Positions 59,831 to 64,000 of a stretch of 64,000 nt of DNA are shown piece by piece (within the stretch, counting starts at the first letter, position 1; every line of letters begins with the position of its first letter). This stretch comes from Epiperipatus broadwayi (Eukaryota; Onychophora; Udeonychophora; Euonychophora; Peripatidae), in the NCBI GenBank assembly GCA_028023455.1, contig JAQFVV010006718.1:1-64000 (forward strand), written 5' to 3'. The position numbers were made by a program, and so were the translations under genes. Under the pieces are notes generated by a model. That model had not been told where the DNA came from. It worked only from the letters and a program-made list of their open reading frames with translations, and ran no database searches.

Positions 59831-62800
59831 CACTTGGTTTATTTGGGCATTATTTCCACAGGAAAACAATGCAATCCTTTTCTAGGAAATAAAAAAGTAA
59901 AATAATAATAATATTAAGTGATTAATAAAATATGCTATTTACTCACTGTAACGTGTTTTAAGTAGATAACTAATAGATTTGGTAATCCAATGTCATTTTG
60001 AAGAAGAGCATGAATAATTTAATTAAATTATTAACACTAAGAGCAATTTAATATAGTATAAAAGCACATATTATAAACAGTAATTGATTGTGGATGGGTA
60101 GAGGGGGAAGGTAGATAAGTGTCTTATCATAAAGCACAATAACTTCTGGTAATTTTTTTAAAAAATTATTTAGATAATAATGTATACAGAATTATTCATC
60201 ACTAATAAGCCTTGTTAATTAAATATATTTATTATTTTTCATTATTTATCAAATTACTTTGTAATCCGTTTAAATCACACGGAAAACTATATGACTGTAA
60301 TAAGTTTTTTTTTCTTTTCTTTTGTTTATGTTAAAATTAAATGATTATTTTTCTGTAAGAGGTCGCTAAAAGAAGACCGCCAAACTTTGAAGAAAGTTTA
60401 GTCTGACTCTAGTTTTTACAAGGAGAAGCAGTGCTGAAATTCGGTAACAAATTTTTATTTTTTTTAATTGCAGAAATAAATATAATTCAAGTAACATTTT
60501 AACAATATCATGTGTGGCTAAAATATTTTGATAAGACATCCTAATCTTCTGTTGCTGTCTACCTATTTAAAGCTTTTTATACGTAAAAATGTACTATCTT
60601 CTGCTAAAGTTCAAAATGACCGTATTAACTACAGCAATTACGGAAAGTGTCATTATATTTAAAATTAGTAAAATAAGTAATCTCCAGGAAACAATCAATT
60701 ATTTGTTAACTTTACCTTATTTAATTATCTTTTCATGGTATAAAAGAAAAATTATAATTAATAGACATATTATAAAAGCCAAGGAAAATTAACTAGAAAA
60801 TTTCGCGCGCTCTTTCTCAAAAGAAATTGTCTGCTTTGAAAATAATGGAAGTTCCCCACGTTAAAATATGTTTTATTCACTGAAAATTATCTAAAAATAA
60901 GATTAATGATGAATGATATTTACTTATGCACCTGTATATTTTTTAAAAAAGAAAATATAAATTTTCTCAAGGCAAATATTGGAAAATTGGTATGTGTGCA
61001 TTTTACTGAGAATTCCTTATTAAAGAAAAATTACAATTCCTAGAGTAGGAATAAAAACTACAAATATTAGTGACTTAATTATAACCATAATATAATATGT
61101 TATATTATACATCAACTGGAGTCGTTAAAACTTTATATCCACGTAAGTCAGCTGCAGCCTTTATAATAATAGTATTTTGGAAAATTCGCGCATTAATTTT
61201 ATTCATAAGCCAGCTAGCTAAAAATGATACGTATCGCCAACAGTAAAAAGAAAAGAATTGTATATGTGATCGTCTATCGTCAAATATTCGTCATGTTAAA
61301 ATATGTATTGTTTCCTTGGATCCCAAAAATTATAGCAGTTTAATTCAAGAAAGAGTTAACATCCAACGCTGCTATGTTTTTCTTTGCCTAATATTAAGTG
61401 CACCAGAATGGAGGCAACTTTTATATAAATGAAATAATAAAATGTGCTTCTTGTTTTTTTTAATTTGCTTCGTGAACTACGAATGGATCAAGTTCTTCAT
61501 CTAGATAAATTGCCTAACAGAAAAACATTTTTCTAGTGAGATAATAAGCACTTGTTAAGTAATGATTTTTTTTTTAATTTGTAAAATTATGTATTTTTTT
61601 TTATATCAACAGGTTAAAGGCGGTATAATCCAGTAATATTTAAATGACCTTGTAATCATAAAGGTATGTTTCCATGTAATTATTCTAGGTTAAATTTATA
61701 TTCGACATAAAAAAAAAAAAAAATTTTTTTAAATGTGTTTGCTTATGATATGCAATTATGGGTATAAATTTATATGTTAGATGCTTAAAAGAAGAAAAAT
61801 TTAGATACTTAATAGGTAAAATATCTATTAAAATTATCAGAAGTAATTAAAGAGAAGTGCTATACAGGATATTACTTATTTAAAGTTTGAAACAAATTTA
61901 TACTATGTTAATTGAGAAACTTATTCCCAATTATTCTTTATTAACACATTAACTTGATTTAGTTCAAGATACTATATTACCAATTACTTGTTGAATGTTT
62001 CTTTGGCAAAGGTGAAAATTATTATGTTTTATTCTGTGATATCCATTGATTTCAGACGTTGATCTAAGTATACCCCGGAACATAAATTTAGTGTAATTAG
62101 TGTATTTGCTTGTCTTGCCCCGATATAGCATTGGTATATGCTTAATATTCACATAAGTAATAATTGTAATGTATTTATTTTGCGGGATAGAAAATGATCT
62201 CCCCAAAAGCTTTATTTTCCATGAGGGGAATAGATAAATCTAGTATTCGGGTATGTTTATAACCCAAGTGGTCGCTTCTCAGAGTTAGGACGATCAGTAA
62301 TTCATATCGTATTTAGTGTAGTTCATTCGTTAAAATCCCAGGAGAGGATTATATTTGGTGTGTGTTACTATTATGCCCAAGTAAGAGGCAAGGACCCACC
62401 AAATTATTTTAATGTAGTAGTTAACTCTACAGACCTTCAGTGTTATTCCATATTCCTCATGAGAAAATAGAGATAATTCCATCAAGGAAGGTGTTGATTA
62501 TTGTGTTTTGTTTAGAAAGACATGGCAAGATAACGGGTATATTGGAGGTTAATTCCTCACGATCCATTTAGTATAAATAGCGTGCTAGTATATATGATCA
62601 ATGTCTGGATTGTGCGTCGGAATAGTGCTGGTAATCCACATGTAAGTCAATGGAGAGAGTAAGTTTAAAATTGCGTGATTTAGAAATTTTTATTTGCCAA
62701 TGGAGGGTTCAAGTCCTAGGTTTAATTCGGGTTAATGATTAAGTAGCACTCACAATATAGCTTATACTTAGAAAAACAGTGTGTATAACAACTTCAGTTG

Positions 62801-64000
62801 TTATTAAGGTAAACATTAAAATAATAAGTGTAACTTCTGATACGTAACCCATAAACTATAATAAGTTATCTAAATAAAAACTATCGTTTAATTAAAGATA
62901 TGATAATAAAAATCGTTTGTACGTATTGCCTAGAATCAAATTGTTTTTGTTTTAAAACAGATTGTTAGTCAATAAAGTTAACCCTTTAACTGTCCAATTG
63001 TTCATTTGCTGCAGGTGGTATCACTCAAAGCTTTTAATTAGCCGATGCACAAAATAATGTATCAATTTTTCAAAAGTTATTGACCGTTTTTTTAAATATA
63101 TTCACTTTAGTTTCGTTTTTAAAAAGTATATTAGTAATTTCTCACATTATAAAAATAAACGAAAGTTTGTTCAAAAATAAATTTTGATTTTTAATTTTAA
63201 AAATATTTGTTACGGTTGACATGAAAAGAAACGGCAATCATAATTTCACGTTATGATTTTTTTTTCCCGACTTTGCAATAAATAAATAATTCTTGCTAAA
63301 ATCGTAACTATTTTTGTAAAATAATATTTATTTTTGACATATTACATGAAAATAATTTGTATTTTATTTGTATTTCATCAAAAAATATTTTTAAAATGCT
63401 CTAAAACATTCGTTTATCATTTTCAAAATAAAACAAAAGCGTTAAGTAAATTTTTAATTTTTGGCAGCCATATAAAAATTTTAACAGCCAATAAGATTCA
63501 AGAAAAGATGATGAGAAGGCGGAGCTTTTCCATTTTCTTTTGTTTACAAAATTTCAACAGCCAATAAGATTCAAGAAAAGATGTGAAAAGGCAGTGCTTA
63601 GTTTTTGTTTGACATAAATCATCAATTAATTGATTTTTTACTTGTAAAATAATTCAATAGATGGCAGTATATTATAAAACTTTTTGCGTTCTAAAAAATG
63701 ACGTTAAAACCGTAAACGTAGTCCAAAAACTAAGCAATTTACAGCGATGTCAAATTTACTCGATTAAAACGAATATGTATCAAAAATTGCCTCGATTAAG
63801 AACGAGTCAAACAGTTAAAAGGTTAAATAGCCGTTCATATAAGATACACTAAACGGATGAGTTGATGTATCGATAATAATATTTATTTTGTTATATTCAA
63901 TTTGCATAAATGTAAAAAGAAGATGAAGAAGTAGTTCGAATCCAAGTCTAAAAGTATAGACAAATTAATGTTAGTTACATGTTGTTTTATTCATAACAAA
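59831..64000. other. non-coding interval to the window end
   Basis: AT-rich. The part at 61.9-62.7 kb is somewhat less AT-rich but shows no domain or splice-framed ORF. A direct repeat with CCAAT motifs lies at 63478-63625. The short frames at 63334-63567 and 63661-63852 have no recognisable features. Confidence 0.35.
63478..63625. repeat. two ~75 bp direct repeats with CCAAT
   Basis: ACAGCCAATAAGATTCAAGA occurs at about 63483 and 63559, each followed by AAAGATG, AAGGC and a GC-richer end. Duplicated CCAAT boxes can mark a promoter, but no gene start is evident downstream. Confidence 0.7.

Overview
This is an AT-rich, repeat-dominated piece of an invertebrate animal genome. It shows no bacterial traits: no operons, ribosome binding sites or dense long ORFs. 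It holds many (TA)n, (ATT)n and (TATC)n microsatellites and layered, mostly dead transposable elements. The element mix (Ty3/gypsy LTR elements, APE-type LINEs, a Penelope-like GIY-YIG endonuclease, Merlin, hammerhead-bearing inverted repeats) would fit an arthropod, especially a chelicerate, or another protostome. I cannot name the species. Only two short stretches look like host exons (around 33.0-33.2 kb and 18.2-18.3 kb, both minus strand), so most of the window is probably intergenic or intronic.

Layout. 0.25-3.6 kb: a decayed Ty3/gypsy-like element (minus) with ~250 bp LTRs; a Penelope-like endonuclease piece sits in the (TA)n of one LTR. 4.8-6.5 kb: a dead Merlin (ISXO2-like) DNA transposon. 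7.5-8.1 kb: a fold-back element whose right arm encodes a type I hammerhead motif. 9.5-14.4 kb: a 3'-truncated Ty3/gypsy element (minus) with gag-protease, RT-RNase H, primer binding site and one 1.9 kb LTR. 20.0-27.2 kb: a young, complete, gag-only LTR element (minus) with two nearly identical 2.2 kb LTRs. 29.7 kb: a hairpin element with a hammerhead-like loop. 30.4-31.7 kb: a LINE fragment in which the endonuclease part is inverted relative to the following part, as twin priming leaves it. 39.8-40.2 kb: a fold-back element with an intact-looking hammerhead in each arm. 43.0-44.5 kb: a 5'-truncated LINE. 45.8-59.7 kb: a large LTR element (minus) with 3.4 kb LTRs; its 3' LTR is split by a 2.1 kb palindromic element that is itself split by a second LINE copy.

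How the parts relate. The three large LTR elements share a TGGCGC-type primer binding site, and two share the LTR end CTCGGTACA. The gag-only element therefore looks like a non-autonomous partner of a pol-bearing relative such as the one at 9.5-14.4 kb. Most elements with a readable edge sit in (TA)n. The most interesting signal is a set of structurally similar but sequence-distinct inverted-repeat elements carrying hammerhead ribozyme cores, intact, variant or decayed, on either strand. Hammerheads of this minimal-stem-III type are known from Penelope-like elements and retrozymes; the paired fold-back arrangement is what deserves a check. All alignments and base pairings were read by eye.
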